A DNA stretch of 12,067 bases from JAXHUK01 sp034189725 (GTDB lineage: Bacteria > Chloroflexota > Dehalococcoidia > SZUA-161): contig JAXHUK010000060.1 in assembly GCA_034189725.1 (NCBI GenBank), positions 1-12,067 of the forward strand, in the 5' to 3' direction. Made by a program: the position numbers and the translations under genes. Shown here piece by piece: positions 1 to 6,231 of the stretch. Below the pieces are notes generated by a model that saw only the letters and a program-made list of their open reading frames with translations, had not been told where the DNA came from and did not search any database. Within the stretch, counting starts at the first letter, position 1. Every line of letters begins with the position of its first letter.

Positions 1-142
1 CAACTTCTGGCGGAAGCTGATGCTCGATGAGTCATACCGCTATGGTGATTGGGTGATGCGAGCCATCATGGAATCTGAGGACGCCATGGAAGGGCCCCTC
101 GCCTTTGCTCAGAAGCGTAAGCCCGTTTGGAAAGGTAAATAG
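1..142 (+). CDS. Enoyl-CoA hydratase/isomerase (crotonase) family, C-terminal fragment
   Basis: Open from base 2 to the TAG at 140-142, giving 46 residues; the gene begins outside the window. The tail, EGPLAFAQKRKPVWKGK, closely matches the end of the complete crotonase at 6232-7020 (EGPRAFAEKRKPQWSGK) and is the usual C-terminal signature of crotonase-fold enoyl-CoA hydratases. The catalytic core is not in view, so substrate and activity cannot be judged. It is co-directional with thiolase-like gene 1 but separated from it by a terminator hairpin and a new promoter, so the two are probably separate transcription units of one catabolic cluster. Confidence 0.8.
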   Translation, partial: NFWRKLMLDESYRYGDWVMRAIMESEDAMEGPLAFAQKRKPVWKGK

Positions 143-160
143 TACGAACACGAAGTGCAG

Positions 161-193
161 AAGAAGGACAGGCATCTGATGCCTGTCCTTCTT
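161..193 (+). terminator. Hairpin terminator after the partial crotonase gene
   Basis: Perfect inverted repeat: 161-175 pairs with 179-193 (15 bp), leaving a 3-nt apex that opens to 5 nt if the last pair melts. It lies 18 nt after the stop codon. The following sequence is only moderately T-rich, so termination may be incomplete. Confidence 0.7.
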
Positions 194-263
194 CATTTAT
201 ACCACTATTATTTATGTACTATCGTCCCATAGAATTGCACAAATACGTCTGTAATGTGGTGTA

Positions 264-292
264 TTGACAAACCTTCGCAGTTGACTTATCTT
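264..292 (+). promoter_or_regulatory. Sigma70-type promoter for thiolase-like gene 1 and DUF35 gene 1
   Basis: A consensus -35 hexamer TTGACA (264-269) and -10 hexamer TATCTT (287-292) are separated by exactly 17 bp. The predicted start near base 299 leaves a leader of about 140 nt before the ATG at 441. Confidence 0.6.
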
Positions 293-299
293 ATCAAGA

Positions 300-440
300 A
301 CCGATATTTGATGAAGAATGCGAGGTGATGCACTATTGACCTAAAAAAGCAGTGAGAAGGACGACCGGGGGTATGGTGGTGGCGGTGATCATATAGAAAA
401 CTATCCTATCTAGAAAGAGACTAAAGGAGGTGGCAATCCG
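300..440 (+). other. Long 5' leader of the thiolase-like gene 1 transcript
   Basis: Most of the 143-440 gap is terminator, promoter and this leader. It contains a Shine-Dalgarno-like GAGGTGATGCA (322-332) with no real gene after it, a GGTGGTGGCGGTG run (375-387) and a 7-codon ORF (373-396, MVVAVII) without a well-spaced ribosome site. The gene's own ribosome site, AAAGGAGGTG (423-432), is strong. No known riboswitch was recognised. Confidence 0.35.
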
Positions 441-1622
441 ATGAGTTTAAGAGGAAAGGCAGCAATTGTAGGCGTCGGCGAATTAAAGCCGATGAAAACT
501 CCTCCTGCAGGAAAGACAGGATGGGGTTTGATGGCCGAGGCAGCCAGGATGGCTATTGAGGATGCTGGCCTGAACAAGAATGACATCGACGGGATGATGG
601 TGGAATCCCCTGTGACCGAAATGAGCCTTGGGCCAGCGTCACTACTGGCTGAATACCTGCAGATTCCCATCAAGTACGGCGGTTCAGCCATGATAATGGG
701 AGCCAGCGGTGCAGGCCAGATATTGCGGGCAGCTTCTGCCATCAATGCCGGGGTATGCGAAACAGTGCTCTGCGTTATCGGCGAGATCATGGATCCATCG
801 AGGTGGGCTCAGATGATGGTTTCGATCCCTATGGCTGGCGCCGAGGGGCAATTCGAAGAGCCGTTCGGCCCTCCTGGAGCACCGTCAGGCTACGCCCTCG
901 CTGCCATGCGTCATGCTCATGAGTACGGCACAACGGATGAACAACGGGCACGTGTTGCCGTAGACCAGCGCACCAATGCGTGTGCTAACCCCAAGGCGAT
1001 CTTCTATGGTCGTCCTATAACCATAGAAGATGTTCTCAATTCCAGGATGATAACGACCCCATTTCACCTGCTAGAGATTGTTATGCCTGTTTCGGGAGCA
1101 GCGGCGGTAGTAGTAACCACAGAGGAACGCGCCAAGACATTACGACATCCCCCTTGCTATATACTGGGAGCAGGTGAATGTCTGACGCACTCCAGCATAA
1201 CCTACTCTCCCCGGATGACTCTTTCTCCAGTGAAGACGTCAGCAGCTACCGCTTTCCAGATGGCTGGTGTCAATCCCAGAGATATTGACCTGGTATCGGT
1301 ATATGATTGTTTCACTATCACCGTCATGATCACGCTAGAGGACGCCGGCTTCTGCCCCAAGGGTGAAAGCGGCCCCTTCTGCTGGGAGACGGATATGACC
1401 TACAAGGGCAAGCTACCAGTTAATACCCATGGCGGACAGTTGTCCTTTGGCCAGGCTGTTCTCGCCGGGGGAATGTCCCATATAACCGAAGGAGCACTAC
1501 AGATAATGGGACGCGGGGAAGAACGTCAGGTAGCCAAACACGACCTCGCCTTCGTTAATGGTAATGGAGGAATTTTAAGTGAACAATGCTCTCTCATTTT
1601 TGGGTCGGAAGCGACGCTATAA
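441..1622 (+). CDS. Thiolase-superfamily (SCP-x/Ltp-like) acyl-CoA C-C lyase lacking the Cys nucleophile; copy 1
   Basis: 393 residues, usual length for lipid-transfer-type thiolases. The ATG follows AAAGGAGGTG by 8 nt. Family marks are MSLRGKAAIVGVGE at the N-terminus, EYGTTDEQRA (161-170), YDCF (288-291), NTHGGQLSFGQ (328-338) and NGNGG (373-377). The classical CxSGxxA nucleophile motif reads GASGAGQ from residue 87, so Cys is replaced by Gly. The usual GHPxGA histidine region reads SFGQAVLAG, and the second cysteine region near the C-terminus has Asn. Such Cys-less members paired with DUF35 proteins include the steroid retro-aldolase Ltp2, so aldolytic cleavage of a beta-hydroxyacyl-CoA is more likely than thiolysis; this is inference. 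A DUF35 gene follows 16 nt after the stop, probably encoding the obligate partner. Its closest paralogue here is the product of 10363-11559. Confidence 0.85.
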   Translation: MSLRGKAAIVGVGELKPMKTPPAGKTGWGLMAEAARMAIEDAGLNKNDIDGMMVESPVTEMSLGPASLLAEYLQIPIKYGGSAMIMGASGAGQILRAASAINAGVCETVLCVIGEIMDPSRWAQMMVSIPMAGAEGQFEEPFGPPGAPSGYALAAMRHAHEYGTTDEQRARVAVDQRTNACANPKAIFYGRPITIEDVLNSRMITTPFHLLEIVMPVSGAAAVVVTTEERAKTLRHPPCYILGAGECLTHSSITYSPRMTLSPVKTSAATAFQMAGVNPRDIDLVSVYDCFTITVMITLEDAGFCPKGESGPFCWETDMTYKGKLPVNTHGGQLSFGQAVLAGGMSHITEGALQIMGRGEERQVAKHDLAFVNGNGGILSEQCSLIFGSEATL

Positions 1623-1638
1623 CATTTGAGGTGATGTA

Positions 1639-2046
1639 ATGACAACATTTAATAAGCCACTGCCACATCCAGATCCGATATCCCAGACATTCTGGGATGC
1701 TGCTAAACGTCATGAGCTCATAATTCAGCGCTGCAAGACGTGCGATGAGCATATACTTTATCCCAGGCAGGTTTGTTCCAACTGCCTTTCCTCTGACCTG
1801 GAGTGGATACAGGCGAGCGGAAAGGGTCGAGTTTACTCATTCACTGTCGTCCACCAGGCAGTACACCCAGCTTTTATGGGCGATGTTCCTTATGTCTTTG
1901 CCATCATCAATTTAGATGAAGGCCCCCGCATCGCCACTAACATCGTGGAATGCAACCCCGATGATGTTAAGGTGGATATGCCTGTGAAGGCAGTCTTCGA
2001 TGATGTAACTCCGGAAGTGACGCTCATCAAGTTCAAGCCTGCCTGA
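1639..2046 (+). CDS. DUF35 zinc-ribbon/OB-fold protein, partner of thiolase-like protein 1
   Basis: 135 residues, normal for stand-alone DUF35 proteins. The N-terminal helical part has FWDAAKRHEL (18-27). A rubredoxin-like zinc ribbon follows with Cys32, Cys35, Cys46 and Cys49. The OB fold begins around residue 57 (ASGKGRVYSFTVVHQ) and ends FDDVTPEVTLIKF. The ATG is preceded by GAGGTGAT. In characterised systems (ChsH2 with Ltp2, BbsA with BbsB) a DUF35 protein binds its thiolase and completes the acyl-CoA site; the tight coupling here implies the same. The gene ends with TGA at the same position where DUF35 copy 2 ends one Lys later with TAG, so TGA works as an ordinary stop in this genome. 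Confidence 0.9.
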   Translation: MTTFNKPLPHPDPISQTFWDAAKRHELIIQRCKTCDEHILYPRQVCSNCLSSDLEWIQASGKGRVYSFTVVHQAVHPAFMGDVPYVFAIINLDEGPRIATNIVECNPDDVKVDMPVKAVFDDVTPEVTLIKFKPA

Positions 2047-2079
2047 CAGTACACAGGAACGATTTTTTCTTAGATAAAC

Positions 2080-2115
2080 AAGCAGGGCCTTTGCAGCTAT
2101 GCAAAGGCCCTGCTT
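2080..2115. terminator. Bidirectional hairpin terminator between convergent units
   Basis: A perfect 16-bp stem (2080-2095 with 2100-2115) and a 4-nt loop lie between the convergent DUF35 gene (+) and ACAD gene (-). A moderately T-rich stretch follows on each strand (CCGTTTTGT on plus, GTTTATCT on minus), so it could serve both. Confidence 0.75.
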
Positions 2116-2160
2116 CCGTTTTGTATATCGCACAAGCTTTCTGTAGTGTGTCGTTTTACG

Positions 2161-3348
2161 CTACACCCTGGGTAACTCCAGACCCACCCAGGCCACGAGG
2201 TTCCTCTGAATCTCGGAGGAACCACCGCCAAGATTCAGGCTACAACCTAGCTCATAGGCTTTCGCAAACCTGCCGTAGAGAGGGGCCCACTTTGACTTCT
2301 TCACCTGCCCATATAGTCCAATTATTTCACAGGCGGCGTAGATTATTCGCTGGTGTGATTCGCTACCCCATGCTTTACTCGCCGAGGCCTCAGCAATAAC
2401 CATCTCTCCTTTTTGCATACGCCAGTTCAATCGACGTGCCATTGCCTCTCCCACTTTCGTCTCAATCGCCATTTGGGCGAGGTGGCGCCGCACGAGCGGG
2501 TCCTCAATCAATGGCCTTCCATACCAGACTGTCTCTTTACAGAACCCCACCAGGTCCTCAAGATTACGCAGATTACCTGCGAATCCTCCGACCCCCGACC
2601 TTTCGAAATTCATAGTCATTCGGGTAACAGCCCAACCCTGGTCCTCCTCGCCTACCCTGTTCTTTACAGGAACCCGCACATCATCGAAAAACACCTCATT
2701 GAAGCTATGAGCACCGTCCATATTCAGGATGGGGCGGACAGTTATTCCAGGGGTTTTCATGTCCAGCAAAAGGAACGATATACCTCTACTCCTCTTAAGC
2801 TCGGGGTTTGTTCGTGCGAGCAAGAACATCCAATCGGAATGATGAGCTCCACTGGTCCAGATCTTCTGCCCGTTAAGAATATACTCATCCCCATCTCTCA
2901 CGGCACGAGTAGTCAGAGATGCCAGGTCAGAGCCAGCGTTGGGTTCGCTCCAACCCTGGCACCAGTCAACCTCTCCCCTCGCAATAGGGGGTAAAAATTG
3001 CTTCTTCTGTTCCTCATTGCCGGCGGCAAGTAGAGTGGGTGCCAACATCATTATGCCAGCGCCAATACCCGGCGCCCTGTGATACCCCATTACCAGGTTA
3101 AAGATAAACTGCGATACAAGGTCATGCTCCTGTCCACCGTACTCTTTGGGCCACGGCAGGGATAACCAACCCTTGGCACCAAGTTTTTGTGCCATATAGC
3201 GATGAAACTGCCAGGTTTCTTCGTCCCCACCAAACATGGTTTCGATACCCCCACTGTAGCCAGGAGGGGCATTCTTCATCTCTTCTCGAAAGAAATCATC
3301 GAATTCTTTCCTTAAAGCTTCCTGCTCGGGGGTTAACCTAAAATTCAT
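2161..3348 (-). CDS. Acyl-CoA dehydrogenase, probable catalytic subunit of a heteromeric enzyme
   Basis: 395 residues, full length for the ACAD family: N-terminal helical domain, FAD/substrate segment with GWSEPNAGSDLASLTTRA (132-149), beta domain, and C-terminal helices ending GGGSSEIQRN. The canonical C-terminal catalytic Glu (MCAD-type YEG) is replaced by Gly375. A Glu is present instead at 249 (MNFERSG), about 10 residues after the conserved GW, where isovaleryl-CoA dehydrogenase and the mycobacterial steroid subunit ChsE4/FadE26 carry theirs. It would oxidise an acyl-CoA at C2-C3 and pass electrons to ETF. The start has AAAGGGAGGT upstream. The gene is 23 nt downstream of a second ACAD gene that appears to lack a catalytic base, which suggests an alpha2beta2 enzyme. 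Substrate is unknown. Confidence 0.9.
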   Translation of the reverse strand: MNFRLTPEQEALRKEFDDFFREEMKNAPPGYSGGIETMFGGDEETWQFHRYMAQKLGAKGWLSLPWPKEYGGQEHDLVSQFIFNLVMGYHRAPGIGAGIMMLAPTLLAAGNEEQKKQFLPPIARGEVDWCQGWSEPNAGSDLASLTTRAVRDGDEYILNGQKIWTSGAHHSDWMFLLARTNPELKRSRGISFLLLDMKTPGITVRPILNMDGAHSFNEVFFDDVRVPVKNRVGEEDQGWAVTRMTMNFERSGVGGFAGNLRNLEDLVGFCKETVWYGRPLIEDPLVRRHLAQMAIETKVGEAMARRLNWRMQKGEMVIAEASASKAWGSESHQRIIYAACEIIGLYGQVKKSKWAPLYGRFAKAYELGCSLNLGGGSSEIQRNLVAWVGLELPRV

Positions 3349-3371
3349 TTTTGAACCTCCCTTTCAATTCT

Positions 3372-4514
3372 CTAACGTGTTATGGGTGCCAGTTGTTGTG
3401 CTATGAGTTCTCTATGGTAGTTGGCATCACCAAAGAATACTTCAGCGGCTTTGGCTTGCTGATAGTAAAGCGATACATCGTGGTCTCTGGTAGTGCCAAT
3501 AGCACCATGAATCTGCACACCCCGTTCAGTTACACGCCGGTACGCATCACTCACCCAGGCCTTGGTTATAGCAACTTCCTTAATGCATGGGAGGCCCTCT
3601 TCAACCATCCATGCTACCTCATAGGTAATATCTTGGGCAGTCTCGATATCCATCAACATGCTAGCACAGTAGTGCTGGATTGCCTGATAGCTCCCAATAG
3701 GTTTTCCATAGGCTACCCTATCCTTAGCAAAGGCAACTGTCATATCGAGGGTAGCTCGAGCACCGCCGACCATCTCGGCACATTTGGCTATGTTTGCTTG
3801 CTCTTTGATTCTCGTTATCACTGACCACCCTTGATCTAGCTGACCAAGAATGTTCGATTTCGGCACCTTTACGTTCTCAAATATGACTTCGCATTGCTTG
3901 TCACGGGCTACCGTTGGCATCACAGTGCAGGTGATTCCCTGGCTTTTGGCATCCACAAGGAATATAGTAATTCCCGCCTCGGGATCAGCCTCCTTACTGG
4001 TCCTGGTAACCACCAGTATATAATCAGCAACATGGGCATCGTATACAAAAAGTTTCTTGCCATTGATACTATAATTGTCCCCATCGGCAGAAGCAGTGGC
4101 ATCGATTCCAGCAGCATCATACGTGGCACTGGTTTCAGTTAGTGCCAGGGACAATATACATTCCCCTTTAGCTATCGCGGGCAAGAATTTTTTCTTTTGA
4201 TCATCAGTACCTGCAGCCAGGATAGGAAGTCCTCCCATAACCACTGTGGAGAAGAAGGGGCCAGGAACGACGTTGCGCCCCATTTCTTCCAGGAGAACGA
4301 TGAGGTCCATAAACTCGCCTCCGGTCCCCCCATATTCCTCAGGGAAAACCATTCCCATCCATTCGACCTCTGCCATCTTGCGCCACAACTCTGGAGAGTA
4401 GCCCTGCTCGCTGTCCTGAAGCTCCCTCACCAAAGTTTTTGGGCATTCCTTTACCAGAAAATCGCGAGACATCGAGCGCAGCATTTCCTGCTCTTCAGAG
4501 AAATCTAGGTCCAT
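3372..4514 (-). CDS. Acyl-CoA dehydrogenase-like protein, probable non-catalytic subunit
   Basis: 380 residues. It has the ACAD N-terminal helices, a central segment LSLALTETSATYDAAGI (121-137) in place of the usual SEPxxGSD motif, and the C-terminal signature HDVSLYYQQAKAAEVFFGDANYHREL, which resembles FadE27/FadE29-type subunits. No Glu is seen at either usual catalytic site: the segment VFFGDANYHR replaces YEGTSxIQR, and the IVD-type site aligns with about Ala240 (Glu238 is close but out of register). The start follows AAAGGAGAA. First gene of a two-gene unit with its own promoter; the ACAD at 2161-3348 follows. Steroid-degrading actinobacteria pair such subunits as obligate heterotetramers; the same is inferred here. 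Confidence 0.88.
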   Translation of the reverse strand: MDLDFSEEQEMLRSMSRDFLVKECPKTLVRELQDSEQGYSPELWRKMAEVEWMGMVFPEEYGGTGGEFMDLIVLLEEMGRNVVPGPFFSTVVMGGLPILAAGTDDQKKKFLPAIAKGECILSLALTETSATYDAAGIDATASADGDNYSINGKKLFVYDAHVADYILVVTRTSKEADPEAGITIFLVDAKSQGITCTVMPTVARDKQCEVIFENVKVPKSNILGQLDQGWSVITRIKEQANIAKCAEMVGGARATLDMTVAFAKDRVAYGKPIGSYQAIQHYCASMLMDIETAQDITYEVAWMVEEGLPCIKEVAITKAWVSDAYRRVTERGVQIHGAIGTTRDHDVSLYYQQAKAAEVFFGDANYHRELIAQQLAPITR

Positions 4515-4552
4515 AACCGTTTTCTCCTTTCGTATAAGTTAAGGTGGCTTCA

Positions 4553-4582
4553 ATAATATTTCATGTTAATGGGGAAAGTCAA
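4553..4582 (-). promoter_or_regulatory. Sigma70-type promoter of the ACAD pair
   Basis: On the minus strand, TTGACT (4582-4577) and TATTAT (4558-4553) are separated by 18 bp. The predicted start lies about 30 nt before the ATG at 4514, leaving a short leader that contains the ribosome site. Confidence 0.55.
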
Positions 4583-4687
4583 ATTATCACTGAATGAAAA
4601 ATATAAAGTCCGCCTCACCGTTCAATATACTCATCATAGATAGCGCAACAACAATTCCCGGCAAATCCCCGCATTTATTACGCATAT

Positions 4688-4738
4688 AAAAAAACTTTTC
4701 GCCTAGACCTCCAATGAACTGGAGACCTAAGCGAAAAG
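4688..4738 (-). terminator. Intrinsic terminator of thiolase-like gene 2
   Basis: On the minus strand, CTTTTCGC at the base (4738-4731) pairs with GCGAAAAG (4702-4695). TGGAG/CTCCA pairs near the apex, a partly mismatched middle lies between them, and seven T residues follow (4694-4688). It begins about 38 nt after the stop codon of the gene ending at 4777. Its presence shows that thiolase-like gene 2 is a unit separate from the ACAD pair. Confidence 0.8.
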
Positions 4739-4776
4739 ACAGGAAGCGAGAATTGTGTTATATGTTGGTTTATCCC

Positions 4777-5955
4777 TTATAACGTTGATGCCGTACCCAG
4801 GATAATGGAGCACTCGTCGCCAAGAATCCCGCCATTGCCATTAACATAGACTATCTCACAGTCAGGCACCTGGCGACCATCGGTTTCCCCTCTCAACTGG
4901 CGTACTGCTTCGGTGACATGCGACATTCCACCGGCAAAACCAGCCTGGCCAAAGGACAACTGTCCGCCATGGGTATTAACCGGTAGCTTCCCTTTATAAG
5001 TCATATCTGTTTCCTCACAGAATGGGCCACCCTCCCCTTTCTCACAGAAGCCGGCATCCTCCAATGTGATAAGAACGGTTATGGTGAAGCAGTCATACGC
5101 AGAAACCATATCTACATCTCGGGGGGTAACTCCAGCCATTTTAAATGCCCTGGCTGCAGCAGTTTTGATCGGAGAAGTTGTAATCGTAGGGGCATAGGCT
5201 AAACCGACATGGCTTTCACCTTCACCCACCCCCAACAGGTATACAGGAGGATGTTTGAGTGACTTTGCACGCTCGCCCGATGTTATTACTAGTGCTGCAG
5301 CACCGGAGCAAGGGACTACCACCTCCAATAAATGTAAAGGCGAGGCTATCATTCTGGAGTTGAGCACATCGTCAACCGTTATAGGTTTACCATAGAATAA
5401 CGCATCAGGATTAGCGCAGGCATTGGTACGCTGGTCGACTGCAACACGTGCCCGTTGGACATCAGTGGTACCGTACTCAAAGGCATGTCGGTGGGCAACA
5501 AGTGCGTAGCCTGAGGAAGCCCCCATCGGGCCGTAAGGGTCCTCATAAGACCTCTCCAGCCCCGACGCTGTTGACATCAACATTGCCATCTTCATCGGGT
5601 CAAAAGCCTCGCCGAGTACGCAGATAACTGTACTACATACTCCAGACTCAATTGCGGCCGCTGCCCGCCATACCATGGCGGTACCAGCGGATCCTCATTT
5701 GCCTACCGTAGCACCATAGGAGACAGTGATACCCAGGTACTCCGCAAGTTGTGTAGGAGCAGTAAATGACATTCTGTCTGCCATAGAGGGTTCGAGGATT
5801 ATCCCGTCAATATCCTCTCTGGTTAATCCGGCATCTTCAATTGCCAGTCGTGCTGCCTCCGCCATCAATCCCCAGGCTGTTACTCCAGGTGGAGGTTTTT
5901 TTGTGGGCTTCAATTCACCGATGCCTACTATCGCTGCTTTGCCTCTTAACGTCAT
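4777..5955 (-). CDS. Thiolase-superfamily protein with in-frame TGA at the nucleophile position; candidate selenoprotein
   Basis: Read through one TGA (5697-5695), the frame gives 392 residues, matching the 393- and 398-residue paralogues without any indel elsewhere. The ATG at 5955 has GGAGGT 9 nt upstream. Residues 1-86 carry MTLRGKAAIVGIGE and the first Rossmann-like half. Codon 87 is TGA, followed by GSAGTAMVW. Read as Sec87, the motif is UGSAGTA, close to the classical CxSGxxA. Later motifs are intact: EYGTTDVQRA, YDCF, NTHGGQLSFGQ and VNGNGG. Just downstream of the TGA is a SECIS-like hairpin. No DUF35 gene is adjacent, unlike paralogues 1 and 3. An automatic annotation would split it into 5695-5955 and 4777-5676, but the ATG at 5676 has no ribosome site and lies inside the fold. 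The alternative is a very recent pseudogene caused by one nonsense mutation. Confidence 0.6.
5658..5690 (-). promoter_or_regulatory. SECIS-like hairpin immediately after the in-frame TGA
   Basis: Minus strand, 5' to 3': a 6-bp lower stem CCGCUG/CAGCGG (5690-5685 with 5663-5658), an asymmetric internal loop GUA/G, a 7-bp upper stem CCGCCAU/AUGGCGG (5681-5675 with 5671-5665) and a GGU apical loop (5674-5672). The fold starts 4 nt after the TGA, and the first loop G is 21 nt from it. Published bacterial SECIS consensus (upper stem, G in the first two loop positions, roughly 16-37 nt from UGA) is met, and the E. coli fdhF element also has GGU in its loop at about this distance. The aligned segments of the two paralogous genes do not form this fold. 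Confidence 0.55.
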
Positions 5956-6057
5956 CGTCTTTATACCTCCAATCTACGTTATATGCTTCTCCCACCTGCT
6001 CGGATTTTCATGCCCAACGAGTTGACTTCATGACCGATACAAGTTTTGAGGATTTTA

Positions 6058-6086
6058 ACTATACACCCTGTTGTTTTCTCAGTCAA
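6058..6086 (-). promoter_or_regulatory. Sigma70-type promoter of thiolase-like gene 2
   Basis: On the minus strand, TTGACT (6086-6081) and TATAGT (6063-6058) have a 17-bp spacer. Transcription would start near 6051, about 95 nt before the ATG at 5955. A good promoter argues that the TGA-containing gene is still expressed. Confidence 0.6.
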
Positions 6087-6164
6087 GTGTTCGGAGTATT
6101 CCATAAGTAATTCACACGCCTGATAGAGTCAAGGAAAAGCAAACGAGTGTAAATCTCAAATTAC

Positions 6165-6198
6165 CAACAGAGCCACAGTACGTACTGTGGCTCTGTTG
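6165..6198. terminator. Perfect 34-bp palindrome, likely terminator of the crotonase gene
   Basis: Positions 6165-6181 are the exact reverse complement of 6182-6198. It lies 33 nt after the crotonase stop codon (6232, minus). No strong U-tract follows on either strand, so it may act as a transcript-stabilising hairpin or a factor-aided terminator. A dyad protein-binding site upstream of the promoter at 6058-6086 is a weaker alternative. Confidence 0.5.
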
Positions 6199-6231
6199 TA
6201 TCATCCACAAATCTGTAGTGAACTTATTGCT

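Noticed and set aside
2413..2994. Long plus-strand ORFs opposite the ACAD and CoA-transferase genes (for example 193 codons at 2413-2994, 164 codons at 8097-8591)
   Set aside because: They lie antisense to well-supported genes, show no recognisable motifs and lack ribosome sites; they follow from codon bias of the real genes.
4777..5676. Independent gene starting at the ATG at 5676
   Set aside because: No ribosome site precedes it, it would lack the first 93 residues of the thiolase fold, and the upstream ORF continues in the same frame.
5649..5694. Cluster of restriction-site palindromes (CAATTG, GCGGCCGC, CCATGG, GGTACC, GGATCC) next to the TGA, looking like a cloning polylinker or assembly chimera
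   Set aside because: The thiolase frame reads through it with homologous residues on both sides (GSAGTA, MVWRAAAAI) and the total length matches the paralogues exactly. The palindromes overlap the hairpin arms, which partly explains them. Raw-read coverage across 5640-5700 would settle it.
5695..5697. TGA read as a sense codon throughout the genome (alternative genetic code)
   Set aside because: DUF35 gene 1 ends with TGA (2044-2046) at the position where its paralogue ends one codon later with TAG, so TGA acts as a stop here.
5658..5720. Frameshift or sequencing indel as the cause of the split thiolase gene
   Set aside because: Both halves are in one frame and no compensating indel is needed; only a substitution could create the TGA.
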